This document shows positions 30,875-43,199 of a DNA stretch of 64,000 bases, piece by piece. Both the position numbers and the translations under genes were made by a program. Within the stretch, counting starts at the first letter, position 1, and every line of letters starts with the position of its first letter. The stretch is taken from NCBI GenBank assembly GCA_963691655.1, contig OY829326.1, positions 82,143,235-82,207,234 on the forward strand, in the 5' to 3' direction. This DNA comes from Toxonevra muliebris (lineage: Eukaryota > Arthropoda > Insecta > Diptera > Pallopteridae). The notes below the pieces were generated by a model. That model ran no database searches. It had not been told where the DNA came from and saw only the letters and a program-made list of their open reading frames with translations.

Positions 30875-32407
30875 CAAAGGGCATAACCGGGTTTCCATGT
30901 CAGAAAGGCCACCAAACAGAATCAAGTTTCTCAAGGACCCTTTTGAAGCACTTGGTTTAAGAATGATTTGGCTAAATTTTAAGACTTTAAACATGCGATT
31001 TTTTCATACTAAAAATGGGTTTACTATTCTGATTTTTCTTATGTAAAAAAGTCTCTTCCGAATACTCATACTCCATTTTTTGCAAGGTGTGGACGGGGGT
31101 CAAAAAAATTAAAAACCGAAATTGGCATTTCATATGAAATGCCATAAGGCCATGAAAAAAAATCAATTATAGCTATTAACTATCAACAATCTGCTATTTT
31201 CGCAGATTTTTTTTTGAAATTTTATTTGCAAAAATTTTTTTTTATAAAAACTCAAAAAATTTTTTTTTCCACCCTATTCGAGTTATGGTACATCACATTC
31301 ATTACGCAGTAGAACAAATTTTCAACTTTTATCTTATGTGTGAGATTTTTCAACGGTTTTTTAGTAATTTAAGGAATGGAATCGTTTGGTGTTGGATTGA
31401 ACCAAGGGTCAACAATTTTTTTTTTACAATCAATTAAATAATTTTATATTTTATAATTTTGCCTAATGCAATTACAACAACAAACAATTCCATTATTTAC
31501 TTACGTAGTGTGAGTGACTTGGTTCTAATGTAAAAAATTCGGTTTCTTCATTATTCTGGAAAAAGTATACCTAGTAGGTTATTTCAATGTTCAAGGCCAC
31601 ACTATAATTTTTAACAGGGAACATTTTTGTTTTATCGGCTATTTATTGAAAAAAGGGAGTTAAAACCCCATTTTCAATAAGTGAGTGCTTAAAAATTGGT
31701 TATCTCTTTGCGTTTAACAACTTTACTTTAGACATCAAATTCGAATCTGTTGAAATAAAGGAATTTCTTAATAGACACTGAAGACCCCACTTTACCGGCT
31801 TTAATGTCCATATTGTGAACTAGAGGTGATGGAGAAAAACTGAGTACCCAGTCGAGATTAGCGATCCTAAAATACTATAAAACCGTTAAAAAATCTCGCA
31901 AATAAGTTGAAAATTCGTTGTTCTGCGAAAATAGCAGATAGTGGATAGTTAATAGCTGTAATTGATTTTTTTCATGGCTTTATGGCATCTCAATGAAATG
32001 CCAATTTCGGTATTTAATTTTTTTGACCCTCGTCCACACCTTGCAAAAATCTGAAAAAAAATGGAGTGTGAGTACTCGGAAGAGACTTATTTACATTAGA
32101 AAAATCAGAGTAGTAAACCCATTTTTAGTATGAAAAAATCGCATGTAAAAAATTTCGTGATTTTTTTCATCGCGAATTTCGAGTTAGAAAATTCGCGAAA
32201 AAATTCCAAATGTGTCTCCACTATGAATTTTTTCAGAAACGCGAAAAACGAAATTTACAAAATCCGCCATTACTCATTAAAAATTACATATAATGGTCCA
32301 AAAAATTAAGCCAAATCATTCTTAAATCAAGTTCTTCAAAAGGATTCATGAGAAACTTGATTCGGTTTGGGGGCATTTCTGACATGGAAACCCGGCTATG
32401 CCCTTTG
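30875..32407. mobile_element. Foldback element with ~500 bp inverted arms
   Basis: The left arm is about 30875-31376 and the right arm about 31865-32407. Matching landmarks run inward in order: CAAAGGGCAT, GGGTTTCCATGTCAGAAA, the CATGCGATTTTTTCATACTA segment, CACCTTGCAAAAA, and AACGGTTTTTTAG near the inner ends. The right arm has ~150 bp extra (about 32140-32296). The ~490 bp centre has no gene, but part of it (31735-31870) matches 58398-58530. TAAA flanks both ends. Short open frames inside are arm sequence read twice. Transcription would give a long hairpin RNA. Confidence 0.8.
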
Positions 32408-32753
32408 TAAATATAAATTTGTGTGGGAGCAGTGTTTAGTGCGTTTTTGAGTCTACATCTGACAGCGTTAAAACTGTGATGAAGAGACAAAAAAAATGCT
32501 GTCAGCTATGATCTGAAAATGATATATGCTTGGCCGAGGCTACCTTACAAAAGCTCTTCATTTCCAAAATTTATAATTATGTACCAGAAGCAGGAGAGCT
32601 ATAATGGTTCGATCTAATATAGCTAATATATCTATACATAAAATAAAGAAAAATCGAATGTAATAATACTATTAAAACTTCAAAAGATATGCAAATAGAA
32701 GATGGGAGAAAATATAAAAAATATCCTCCTAAAGCTACATTACTCTTAATGTA
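32408..32753. other. No recognisable gene
   Basis: Between the foldback element and the Jockey remnant. The first ~70 bp may derive from a further inserted sequence. Nothing supported. Confidence 0.3.
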
Positions 32754-33850
32754 TTAGCAAATGTGATAATAAAAAACAAAGCCAGTAAATACAAAAGCTT
32801 TTACCTTTAGTATATTTAGGTCTTTATGCAATGCGTTGTTAGTTACAAACCTGGGAGCTTTTGCTAAGAATCTCAGTGTTTTGGATTGACAACGTTGTAG
32901 TATTTCTAAGTTTGAATTACTAGTGATACCCCACAATTGAACTCCGTATGTCCAAACTGGTTTTAATATCGTTTTATAAAATAGTAGTTTGTTCTCAAGA
33001 CTCAGTTCTGATTCCGGACCCAATAATCAGTACATACGTTTTGTTTTTATGTTAAGGTGTAGTCTCTTCTCTTTTGTGTGCTCTTCCCAATTTAATACTT
33101 TATCAAGGTGTAGTCTTAAATATTTAACACTGTTACGATTGGGGATAGTAATTCCATTCAGATTTTACGAAGGACATTCCCCTCTTCTGAATGAAAACGT
33201 GATATTTGCTGACTTGTCTGTATTTACCTTAATTTTCCAACGAAGTAACCATTGTTAAATGTCGTCGAACTGTTTCTGAACTAGACTTGCAGCTTCTGTA
33301 GGAGATTAATTTGACACTAAAATGGCAGAATCGTCTGGATAAGTAGCAATAGTAACACCATCAGTTTCAAGCAAGCAGCAGGTAAAAATTCATTAAAGAC
33401 CAGGATCCAGAACATTGCCCTGTGGTACCCCGGTTTTTATTTGGCATATGGCTGATGTTTCATCATTTACTTTGACATAGAATGATCTTTCATGTAGATA
33501 GGACTTTTAGACCAAATAAATAGAGTAAATTTTTAAATTTGCATAATAGCCATTGATGCTAAACTCTGTCGAACGCTTGTTGAATGTCCAAAAATATGGC
33601 AGAGCAATATTTTTTGCGTTCCAGAAAGTCAGTGACAATATTCAATATGCGATGATATTGCTCAGCAGTACCGTGTTTATGACGATTGGTGATCCGGAAC
33701 TATATTCTTATTTTCTAGTTATATTAGCAATCTACTCAAGAGTATTCTTTCAAATATTTTCGAGAATATTACCAGCAAACTTATAGGTCTATATGAAGAC
33801 ACTAAGTTTTCAGGTTTATTTGGTATCATTTTTATTTCAGCACATTTTCA
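32754..33850 (-). pseudogene. Jockey-type LINE reverse transcriptase, 3' part, decayed
   Basis: The best-kept frame (33023-32754) reads SLENKLLFYKTILKPVWTYG, then QLWGITSNSNLEILQRCQSK and APRFVTNNALHKDLNI, the C-terminal block of Jockey ORF2. Upstream pieces in broken frames are FLDIQQAFDRV (about 33560-33600) and GVPQGNVLDP (about 33410-33440), the RT A and B/C blocks. Many stops and indels; the endonuclease half is absent. Ancient, inactive. Confidence 0.85.
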
Positions 33851-34568
33851 TTGAGAAGGAAAGTGGTTTAATGAGCAAGATTATTCCTTATTCTTATAAT
33901 TGAAAGTAAATCGTAATAACTAAAAACAACAATAACTAATTATGTTCACCTTTTTGCCTGTTTAAGTTATTAAATTTTTAAGTGTTTGAAAATCTTTTGG
34001 GGGATGGGGGGGTTTTCTACATGCCCACCTTGTATCCGCGCCTGTAGGAGAAAGCGTCAATGAGCCGTTCCTGAACCAGGTTCAAAAACAATTTTTTCTC
34101 AAGTTACTTTCTTGATCTATCTACTTTGTTTCCGCTCGTCCTTAATGGGTTAATTTCAGTGAAAACATTCAAGGTTGCATTAGATTTTTGCTCGGTTTCG
34201 AATGAGGCTTCGTTTGAAATATTTGTATATGCTGAAACTGCTAAATGGGAACATAGTATTAAACAAATTTAACGACGCAATTGTTGAGCCTGTGTTTGCC
34301 CAGGGTTAAAGTTAAAATGAATAACAGCATTAATTTCGTTTATCTAAGTATAAAAAATATCTAAGGTTAGCGGTTTAGTGCGGGGACTGATTTCTAATTT
34401 CTTCAGATTCTGATTACACTGGTTAACAAAATTTTAACTTTTTTTTGTCACATGAAAAATTACATAAAATTTTGAATGTATTAGGGCCACCAAAAAATGA
34501 AAAAAATTTACTCATTAAAACATATATTTTCGTAAAAAGTAAAAAAATTACCTACATTTAGAGAAATT
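33851..34568. other. No recognisable gene
   Basis: AT-rich. Contains CTTAATGGGTTAA near 34141, similar to a piggyBac-type end but without a partner. The last part is probably the 3' UTR of the remnant at 34569-35319. Confidence 0.3.
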
Positions 34569-35319
34569 TTATTGATTAGTGTACAATAAATACTTATTTT
34601 CGTGAATATTTGGCTTTTGGTAGGTCCCTTCTAAGTCTCCAACAATTATCTGCTTTCCTGGACTCCATTTCCCTTGATAACGCTTCTCCATTAAGGAAAT
34701 GTCCTGATGGAACCTCTCACCTAGTTCATCACTCACAGCACCCAAATTTGCGGGAAAGAAATCCAAATGAGAGTCCAGCATATGTATTTTTCAGGATATA
34801 TTACACACCAAAGCTTTATATGACATTATAAGTTATTGAGTCACTATCTTCAGATACCTTATCGTGCTGCTTTAGGACCAATTCCGGACCAGAATCCTGA
34901 CTTTCTGATCGATTTGGAGGCTTTGGCACAGTCAGTTCGGTACTATGTAGGATGGGTCTGTTGAAAGAAGACAAGTTTAGATACTGGATAGTGTTTTTGG
35001 ACTTGGCTGTAGTACCTTTGGTTTGAGTCAATCAAAAATAACAATCACTTACATGATCCTTTGGTTCCGTCCAAATCATTGGTATAGCAAATGACAAATG
35101 TCTAAGTTCTTGTTTAGCCCAACCTAATAGGACTCTGACACACGTTACACAACATTTATGTGGAAACCAGAACTTATCTTGATGCCTCACAGGAAATCCA
35201 AAATAGTCTAAATAGCACTGTTCAATCAATGATGTGAAACTTCGACGCTGAGATGTAAAAGTTAATTCTCCACAAACATAACAAAATCTGTCGGGGTTGT
35301 TAGAACACTTTCGTGTCAT
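34569..35319 (-). pseudogene. Deleted copy of an arthropod-expanded Cys-rich gene family
   Basis: Three frames in order on the minus strand. The first (35319-35032) starts MTRKCSNNPDRFCYVCGELT and contains FPHKCCVTCVRVLLGWAK (zinc-binding-type Cys pairs) and FAIPMIWTEPKDH. The second (35031-34816) has a linker with SSFNRPILHS and VPKPPNRSES. The third (34781-34569) has HLDFFPANLGAVSDELGERF and HQDISLMEKRYQGKWSP. I recall this as the N- and C-terminal parts of a multi-copy arthropod family of about 700 residues and unknown function, often thought to be TE-related. The central ~400 residues are missing, and the first frame ends at a stop in what should be one protein. Confidence 0.65.
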
Positions 35320-35477
35320 ATTTACGATTTAACTAAAGTAAATAGCACGTAAGTTAGTTGAATGCAATAGTTATACAGTCACCAAAATGAAGTTATTCAA
35401 ACAAAGAAACGCATATGAGGTCAGAAATGAATATGTAGCTGTCACTAAAAAACTGGATGTGATTGAAACAAAATTAA

Positions 35478-36460
35478 TATCTATACATTTATTAGTGTAA
35501 ACTACAATTTTATTCCAGAAGATCGAGAAGTGCTATACTATCATATTGGTTGCATTCAGAAGACACACCGGAGGCTCAACATGTTGAGATTAAGTTCGCT
35601 TCTGCTACATATATACATTTTGTGTCTTCTGAATGGCATGATGGATCATTTGCCAAGTTTTTGAGAAACAGCTGTTTTATTTTTTGAGAAACAAAAAAAG
35701 TGAAAAAATTTTAATTTTATCAAAGACAAAAATAATGAAAGATATCTATTATTAAATGCACTCGCCAATTGTATATTGAATTCAAACTGTATCTTCGGCA
35801 GCCACCATGTATTCTTACATATATTTTTTTAACTATAAGCCAGAAACCTGAGCCGTGCGGCTTACAGTCAACTTCGCGCCGCCGCTTTGTTTTTACTTGC
35901 TACCGGCAGTGATTTATCGGCTAAGCCGTACTCACAGTACAAATGAACGACAAACTTCATAATATGAATTGAATAACATAAAACAGAAAAATTTCCTTAC
36001 AATAGGATTGTTTAAAATATTATATTCGAGTATTTTTATATCAGCCGCCGAAACAAAAGAAAATATCGGCTACCAGCCGCCGCCTAAAAATCGCCAAACC
36101 GCCGATAAATAAAAATAGACGGTGCAGATTTTTTGAGACAACATGTTGGCCCGAAAGAGCAGAAATGTAATATGATGGAAAAAATGGCGGCGAAATGCCA
36201 AAAGCTCCACGGAGCAGAAATTCACAACAACCCATTCAGAAGACACTCACGCCACAGTTGCGCAACAGCTGTGCCTTCTGATGCACACATTATATATCAA
36301 TTTAAAGAGCTTGACGAGTTATCTAATTAATTATCTGCATATACAAATAACAAAACTAACATCAACGAGTAGTTTGGTTCTATTTTGATATTTGGTTTTC
36401 ATAAATAGATTTCTTCCGCAAAAAACTAGCCCCAGTGACTGGGGCCTTACCGACTAGTAT
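35478..36460 (+). repeat. Dispersed repeat X, copy B, interrupted
   Basis: 35478-35545 matches the 5' part of copy A and 36286-36460 continues the repeat to the GCCCCAGTGACTGGGGC hairpin and CTTACCGACTAGT. The intervening 35548-36285 is a separate insertion. Confidence 0.75.
35548..36285. mobile_element. Insertion bounded by hairpins of CATTCAGAAGACAC
   Basis: At the left, CATTCAGAAGACAC (35551) is mirrored by GTGTCTTCTGAATG (35621) within ~85 bp. At the right, CATTCAGAAGACAC (36233) is followed by GTGCCTTCTGATGCAC (36269). So each end of the ~740 bp insertion has its own inverted pair. The middle has GC-rich CCGCCG segments (35870-36120) and no convincing gene. Class unknown. Confidence 0.5.
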
Positions 36461-36639
36461 ATTTTTAATGAGGGTACACTAACATAAACAAAAATCATCA
36501 CAAAGTTCGTATGACAACAACAGTGTTTGCCAGTGTTATTTCCAAGTCAGTTCCTGCTGGTACGTGAAAACCAATATTTTACTTTTCTGTAAATATTTTT
36601 AACGACGGTTTTTAAATGCCAACCACTGCAAAAAAATTC

Positions 36640-36866
36640 CTATTGAGAATTAATACTGTGCCTATCTTGCTGATCCAGTGGATGTTCTTCATAGACGTCC
36701 AACAATCAAAAAGGTTTTTTTTTTTAAATTATTTATACCCTTGCAATCATCTGCTGCTGTGGAAAGGCTGTTTTCAATTGCTAAACTAATTAATGCCCTT
36801 CGCTATGGATCACTTTCGAACAACAATCTCGAAAAATTGCTTCTGCTGAAAGTCAACAACACGCTA
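36640..36866 (+). pseudogene. hAT transposase C-terminal dimerisation fragment
   Basis: The frame 36678-36869 reads FIPLQSSAAVERLFSIAKLI, then LSNNNLEKLLLLKVNNTL. This matches the hAT dimerisation motif (PSSAAVERLFS...L.N.E.LLLL..N). Nothing upstream supplies the catalytic domain, so only the last ~60 residues survive. Confidence 0.85.
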
Positions 36867-36869
36867 TAA

Positions 36870-38396
36870 AAATTTATAAAATTCTGTTATTTTTTATTCA
36901 ACAACCAGGCCTGTATAATTTCTATTTTTTATCTTGTATGTGAATTCAAAATTTCTTAGTTATGTGTGCACATGAACTATGTTAGCGCTTCAAATACAAA
37001 TATAGGTACAATTTTTGTGTCTAATGAAAGTAATTTAATATTTTTTGTAGTATCCTTCAATAAATGACAGCAGTATGTAAAAGTGAGGTCTCAATTGACT
37101 TCAAGACTTCTACCAAATTTTAATCCATGACTGCGACTACAATTATGTGAAGTTATGGCTTTATTGTGACTTATTTATAGTGAAGTCACAGTTGACTGTT
37201 CCAAATGACGTCAAAAAGACTTCTTGACTTCATTTATAAAGTCATAACTCTCAAATAGAATGGAAGACTGCAGTGGCAATAACTTCAATGATTGAGGAAA
37301 CAAAACGATACTTGTCTATAACTATCGTTAAGGAGTAATATTGGAATGAATCGAAAACGTTTGCTGTTTCCGATAAATATCGGTATCAACAAAAACAAAT
37401 GTATCTTGATGCGACACTGCCACCAAATTTTTTTTCTTTTTTTTTGTGTTTTGCCTGATTGTGTTTAAGTTAACAAGGCGTTCGGTTTATAGAACACATG
37501 AGATGAAACACTGAGATCCGATGTCGACGTCTCTGTTCTCCTGTATGTAACCGATCTCCACATCTTTATATGAACAAGTCCAATTCCAACGTCGATTTCA
37601 GTTCCTACTCATCCGCTCTATGCTTAATGTCGCTGCTATCACTTTGCATTTTGATTTATAACATCGTCCGACAAAATGTAATTTTTTTGCGAACATCTAA
37701 AATAATTGAATAAAACGATTAAAAGCATAGTGATTCCATTTTTACGCAAAATTATATAACCAATTTTCTGAGGATGTGTATTTTTGCCAAAAAGAATATT
37801 TGTACCCGGGTATGAGACACCTAAAAAACCCACTAAAAATTGGGAAATCTGAAGTAAAAACCCCATAACTACAATATTTATAAATATAAATTTATTTATT
37901 TTGTAGGCCTTCAGGTTCTACGATGAAAAGAAATGGCAGTTTTTATTCATCATCTCCCTCTTAGTTATCCATCCAAATCGCTATAGCAAGTTAAACAGGC
38001 CGCTTGCATCTAATGCATTGAAAAAATCCAAAAAAGTTTTCGCGATCGATTTTCATACACGATGTTTGAAGCTGATACAAGCAATAAGTCTAGTCACTCC
38101 GGTGTTACCACAAAAACTGGCTCATGTCAAAAGAAAAGTTTGAGAAAAGTAGTCAGATCGGCAATACCTGGTGCTGTTTCATACACGGATGCACTCCTCT
38201 ACATATTTTAATAGGTAATATAAATATTACAGAAAAATTCCTACCTACGCCACTGGTTATCATCCATGCTCGCGTTATTGTTCAGCTTCTCCCCATTTTC
38301 TGTTAACGATTTGACCATAAATAATGGAAATGTTATAAAGTTACCGTGCGTAGTGTTCAATGCTTCGTTGATGCTACATTTTTTTTTCGGTATGTA
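36870..38396. other. No recognisable gene over 1.5 kb
   Basis: AT-rich with only short open frames lacking domains. CTGACTTCA/TGAAGTCA words recur around 37090-37250 (AAGACTTC, GAAGTCACAG) as a loose repeat. Confidence 0.35.
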
Positions 38397-39130
38397 CCCT
38401 GCAGTGAAACAGTGAACTATTTCTATGGTTAGAATAAATTCACTAGTTCGGTAGTTAGAGCATAATTGAATGCAAAGATTCACCAGTTGAAACAGAATGA
38501 TTTTCTTTGTTGTTGTTTCTTGAACTGGTGCATATTATGGAGATAATTACATTTATAGATTCGACAGTTGGAAGTGTTAAAAAAATTTTTTGGTGCTTGT
38601 CGATTGTTTTCGTGTTGTGTTTCGGGAATTGGAGCATATTATGCAGGCTACACACTATACAACCTGTTGTACAACTCGTTGGATGATGAGTTGAACAGCT
38701 TTTTCATACACACTTCCCAACACGTTGCACAATGCGATGTACAATTTCATTATTCCTTTGTTCTTCGTGTTGCAAACAACCTAGTGGAAAATGTATGAAT
38801 TGAATGGAATTAGAAGGCAATTCAATATTATGGAGAAATTCTAGTGAGTCGAAATACCATAAGCTGGGCTCACAAATTTTATCCGCCCCAGGAATACTTT
38901 TTCTTCCATCTTTTCATCTTTTTTCTTTAACCCATTAAGTCCGAGAGCGAACCCATTGAAATTTGTTGATGGAAATTGGTGTGGTGGGTCCTAAGAGCCT
39001 CAGAAAGAGCCACAAAAGAAAACTTGGTCGGTCCGGCCGATTCAACGTTTTCGGCCGTAGCGTATACGCATCACGCGTCCGAAAGCAGCATAAGAAATAC
39101 GTGCGTTTACGATACACTCGTCCAAAAACT

Positions 39131-39810
39131 CTAATAGATTTCTAAGAAAATAAGAGGAAAAAGAAGAGGTTGTTGAAATAATCCTTTTGATTTTGGATCT
39201 ATATCTTCTATCCATTTGATTCCATCGTCTTTCTTTCTCTTTTTGGCCTGAGAACTTGTTGGTGCTGCAGATTTCCTTGATAGTTTGCCTGCTCTAGCTG
39301 TAAGTAAACTTACTCTTGGAGGTCTTGGTGGTGTTTTCTGGACTTGACTCACACCGAATGGTGTGGCGGCTACTGGAGATAATGAAGCTATTTTTTTAGC
39401 GGAGCTTCAATGTCCATTGTTACTTCATTCAATGCTGGTGCTGGTGTATTAGAATCCATTAAATCAGTTTGAATATTGTTAAACGGATTTTGCAAAATAT
39501 CACCTTTTTTTGTAGGACTCCACAACATTTCCAGCTCTTCGTCAGAAGCAGTCGGTGTATTTGACCTACCACCTCGGACCAAGCCTAATAAGGCTGGCTC
39601 AATACAGTACGAGGCAGATTTATCAAAGTACCGCCATCATCTTCGTCAGCATCGTCTTCACCAGACTTTAATCCAGTTGTTGCTGGTGGTTCGACATACA
39701 GAGTCTCAATAACTTCATTATCTTCATCATCGATTCATCATTGTAGAAATGGTCCAAAATATACTCAAGTTCCTTTTGTGATAAATGAAAAATTAAGTAA
39801 AAGTGCAAAA
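39131..39810 (-). pseudogene. piggyBac-like transposase, N-terminal acidic region
   Basis: In order on the minus strand: QKELEYILDHFYNDES (about 39765), then VIETLYVEPPATTGLKSGED and DADEDDGGTLINLP in a second frame, then VRGGRSNTPTASDEELEMLW (39582-39388). The last frame (39352-39131) has PPRPPRVSLLTARAGKLSRK and a basic KKRKKD stretch. An acidic leader with short conserved words followed by a Pro/basic linker is the usual N-terminal part of insect piggyBac-like transposases. At least three frameshifts; the DDD catalytic core is absent. A TTAACCC at 38933-38939 could be one end of its element. Confidence 0.55.
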
Positions 39811-40079
39811 TAAAAGACTCAAAAGGAAGAAAAAGAAATTTATATGAAATGATTAAATAATAGTGAGGAAGAAATAGTAAAAAAAAAAAATGTATAATCA
39901 CAGATAAAGAAGGGTTCACAAGGGAGGGTGATTTAATTATCATCGCATATATTTCATTTATTTTTTATTTCATTTATTATTATCAACCTACAAGCCTTCA
40001 TTGGCCAAAACGGTTGTAAAGATATGTAAATATACATTAATATGGCATTAGAGAAAAAAGAAAAGAAAAAAAAAACAAT

Positions 40080-40590
40080 TTTAAATTAATGGACCACTAT
40101 TAATAAATCCCTCCCAGCACGAATATGAAAAGTAAACTGTAAAAAACAACATTTCGATGGCCAGCAGTCCTGCAAATTGTTAAAAAACAAATTTGAATTG
40201 GAGATTAAATATAGTTCTTAATAATGTTTTTAAATTTATTAATGGAGTTTGAAAACTTACGCTCGTCATAAGGTACCAATGTATTCCAAAGTCTGGTTAT
40301 CCTAAAAGACACTACACTAAAAGATCGTTGCATAATAAGGGTTGCATAAGGCGGACATAGTAGCGAGTGAGTTCGCCTAGAGTGTACAAACTTAAAATTT
40401 TCAGCTAAATATATCGGAGTATTAAACTTAATTGTTTTGTAAAAATACATAAGTAGTCTCAAATTGATGAAACTATCGAAAGAGTTTCCTAAGAATTCTA
40501 ACACATAAGAAGAAACATGATCACTAATGCTTAGGCTATATATAAATCGCATTACTCGGTTGAAACTCCGCCTAAGCTTGGTAAGAATTT
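40080..40590 (-). pseudogene. LINE 3' end (CR1/Daphne-like C-terminus)
   Basis: The frame 40552-40205 contains LRLLMYFYKTIKFNTPIYLA and VVSFRITRLWNTLVPYDERK. The RLWN.L block before the end is the typical C-terminus of CR1-like LINEs, as in the ORF2 at 20213. An A-rich stretch near 40060-40080 (T-rich read on minus) may be the tail. 5'-truncated, about 0.5 kb. Confidence 0.6.
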
Positions 40591-41267
40591 GTTGCGAAGT
40601 TCTACTTTTGATTATTATTTGATTAATGTCTATTATTTATCGATATTTTACTTTTTTGAACTTTTTATTTCGAAATTAATATTATTTATTGTCTGTATAT
40701 TAAGACACTATACTAAAGAACTATTACAGAAACTAGTTATTGAGGGACTACTGAAAAAAATAGATTTTAACTAACTAGTTATTGAAGCACTAGCGAAAAA
40801 CTAGTCCTCAGGTAATGCATAAGATGCCCAATCGACACCTCCTATGACAACACCATGTTAAATTCGCTAGTTGTGTCAAAGCAAAAATGTGGAACCAGTC
40901 ACTGTCCCTTAAGAACTATTGAGTTAGCTGGTTCGGAACTAGAACTTTTCACTGCAGGGTACACACATCTGCAGAAACATACAATATGCATGTGTGTGCA
41001 TTAAGGCATGTATGTATGTATGTATGAGCTTCCCTTTGTTGTAACTGTATATATTTCATGTTTGATTTTTTATCTGAAAACAAAAATATCTATGAAAACA
41101 TCCTTTCAGTTTTAACCATGTTTTTCATCCTGCTTATATGTATATATATACATATGTAAAGGGTAATTTTTAGCCGTTTCGTTTTCAATTTTCCAAAAAA
41201 AAAAAAAAAAACACCAAAAGTATAAAAGTATATTTATTTTTTAAATATTATTTCATGTAAATGTTTG

Positions 41268-41720
41268 CTGGATGCATTGGCTGCTCTTGCATTCGTGTTG
41301 GTTGTTTATCAGACTAAATGTGGCAATTTTGCTTATTAACATACCCATTCAACCAGAAATGAACTTTGTCACTGAACACAATTTTTCCTTAACAAACGGA
41401 TCCTTCTCAAGTTTTCCTAAACCCCACTCACCGAAAATTCGATGGTGTGTCTGGTCGCTCGGCTTCAGTTCTTGAACGACCTGTATTTTATACGCTATTA
41501 AAGCCAAGATCCTTGCGTAAAATTTTCCATGTATTGCTACGAACGGCGACGGATGAAAAAATCAGGGGATTCATCAACACTGGCGGCTGTGGTAGCAATA
41601 TTTTCCTATGTACGCACTCTACGCGAAAAACATTTCTCAGAAAGCACAAATTTTGATAATAACATTCAATCATTTGTATGCCTTATTCGTTTCCACAATG
41701 AAATGGCAATGCTAACTGAG
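41268..41720 (-). pseudogene. IS630/Tc1/mariner-type transposase fragment
   Basis: Minus-strand pieces: a TWKILRKDLGFNSV block (41673-41488), then in another frame VQELKP-like coding at about 41480. Then comes KIVFSDKVHFWLNGYVNKQN (about 41390-41330), which matches the first catalytic block (SDE.HFWLNGYVNKQN) of a common insect and spider transposase group. The catalytic Asp is present, but the following Glu reads Lys. It then ends at QPMHP near 41270, before the second catalytic Asp. Several stops. Confidence 0.65.
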
Positions 41721-43195
41721 CATGTTTGACTTTGAAACATGTCACGAATCACAAGGGAACTGTCAAAAATTCTACTCAGAAAAACCAAATATCAATAGAA
41801 TTTATTGCATATTGCCAAGTGTGTTAGGACGCCTTACAAAAAAAGCCGGTGCTACCAATTCCTGGAAAGGAACCTATGTATAATTTATGAAGGCTCACAA
41901 ATTCTGCTCTAAGAATAAATTCTCGTGATCTGAATTGTTTAAAAAACAACTACTGGGCTACATTTGGCCAAATAAGTGGTCACAAGTTCACGAAACTTTA
42001 TTAAAATTTTAAATAAAAAACGTTTAATAAACTTTCAATTATTTAGGATGAGTTAGTAACAATTTTTGCTTTGTATGCGACTTGAAGCACCTTAATGTAT
42101 TTACCCATGCTCCCTGTTTGCTGGTTGTGAACAAAAAAAAATTTTGTTGATTTTAGTGTTGCTTCTTTGATTTTTTTTCTCCCTAATTTAGGTTAAGAAT
42201 CCTTTGTATTCCACGGTCAGTAACTCTAGTTAAAGTAAAACAATTTTAATTAGTTCAAGTAAAAAAAATCCATTTTTGACCACTTTATGCGGAGAGTTAA
42301 AATGGTTCGTGAGCATTTTTTTGAAGTTCGTAAATTGTTATTAATTGAAAATTGATGTATACATAAACAAATGACCTTAAAATATGTAGTAATGTATGCC
42401 ACTTGCAGTTTGCTGCAAATTAGCAGGACACATCTCCAAACATAAATTGATGATGATTTATGTGGCAATAATATGCAGCAAGTTTTGCAAATATCAACTC
42501 AACACGTTCGCGTAGACTCAAAAGTGTAGCGAAGTACAAAAAGAGACATCGTAATCGTAACATTTAAATTTTGAAAATAAAAATGTTTTTCCAAGTTTTA
42601 AGAACATCACATTTTGCTAATTATACTCAAGTAATACTCTAGCATTCATTTCGATCCTCAGTTCAATTCAGTTATGGATTATGTAAATGCTATACAGGAT
42701 TGGATACCCAAAATGAGGATTATAGATTTGAATGTTATAGCTATCATGTTATATTGCAACACCATGAAAGTGAATGCAACAGCATTCACGTTCGCGAACA
42801 AAGTGGCAAAATATTGGAGTATGCTTCAAACGCCAATCTTCTATAGATAAATGTATGGTATGAATGTAGCATAGTAATGCTACATTTTATACTTTGATAC
42901 TTGAAATATGACAACCTCAACAATATGGTGGGTGTTTACATTGTCGCATGCATGACTGTCATGGGCATGACCGTCATGTATACTTTTGTCCAATTGTGCT
43001 GGTTTTTTCCTACCAAAATGGAACGATAGAATTGAAATTTTTACATTTTTGCTTAATTTTTTCTTTGTGAATTTTTCTTAATATTGCAGTCTACATTTTT
43101 CGAAATTCAATAATGTACTTTCAAAATTCACAAAGTAAAAAATAAACACCAAGAGGTACAAAAGAAATATGGTCATCTACATCGAGCTCACACCC
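41721..43195. other. No recognisable gene
   Basis: AT-rich. 42955-42985 has a near-tandem CATGACTGTCATGGGCATGACCGTCATG. Short open frames only. Confidence 0.35.
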
Positions 43196-43199
43196 GAAA

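Larger units (their letters stand above)
38397..40959. mobile_element. 2.56 kb TA-flanked element with CCCTGCAGTGAAA ends
   Basis: Left CCCTGCAGTGAAA (38397-38409) is mirrored by TTTCACTGCAGGG (40947-40959), flanked by TA on both sides. Inside both ends, ACTAGTT-type words recur (38450-38460; 40730-40810), possibly subterminal binding sites. It contains a piggyBac N-terminal remnant and a LINE tail, which look like later insertions. It might be two separate ends of one family, not a single element. Confidence 0.5.

Noticed and set aside
38963..39145. Basic frame with RKSHKRKLGRSGRFNVFGRS
   Set aside because: Looks ribosomal-protein-like at first sight, but it is short, overlaps a complementary open frame and lies inside TE debris.
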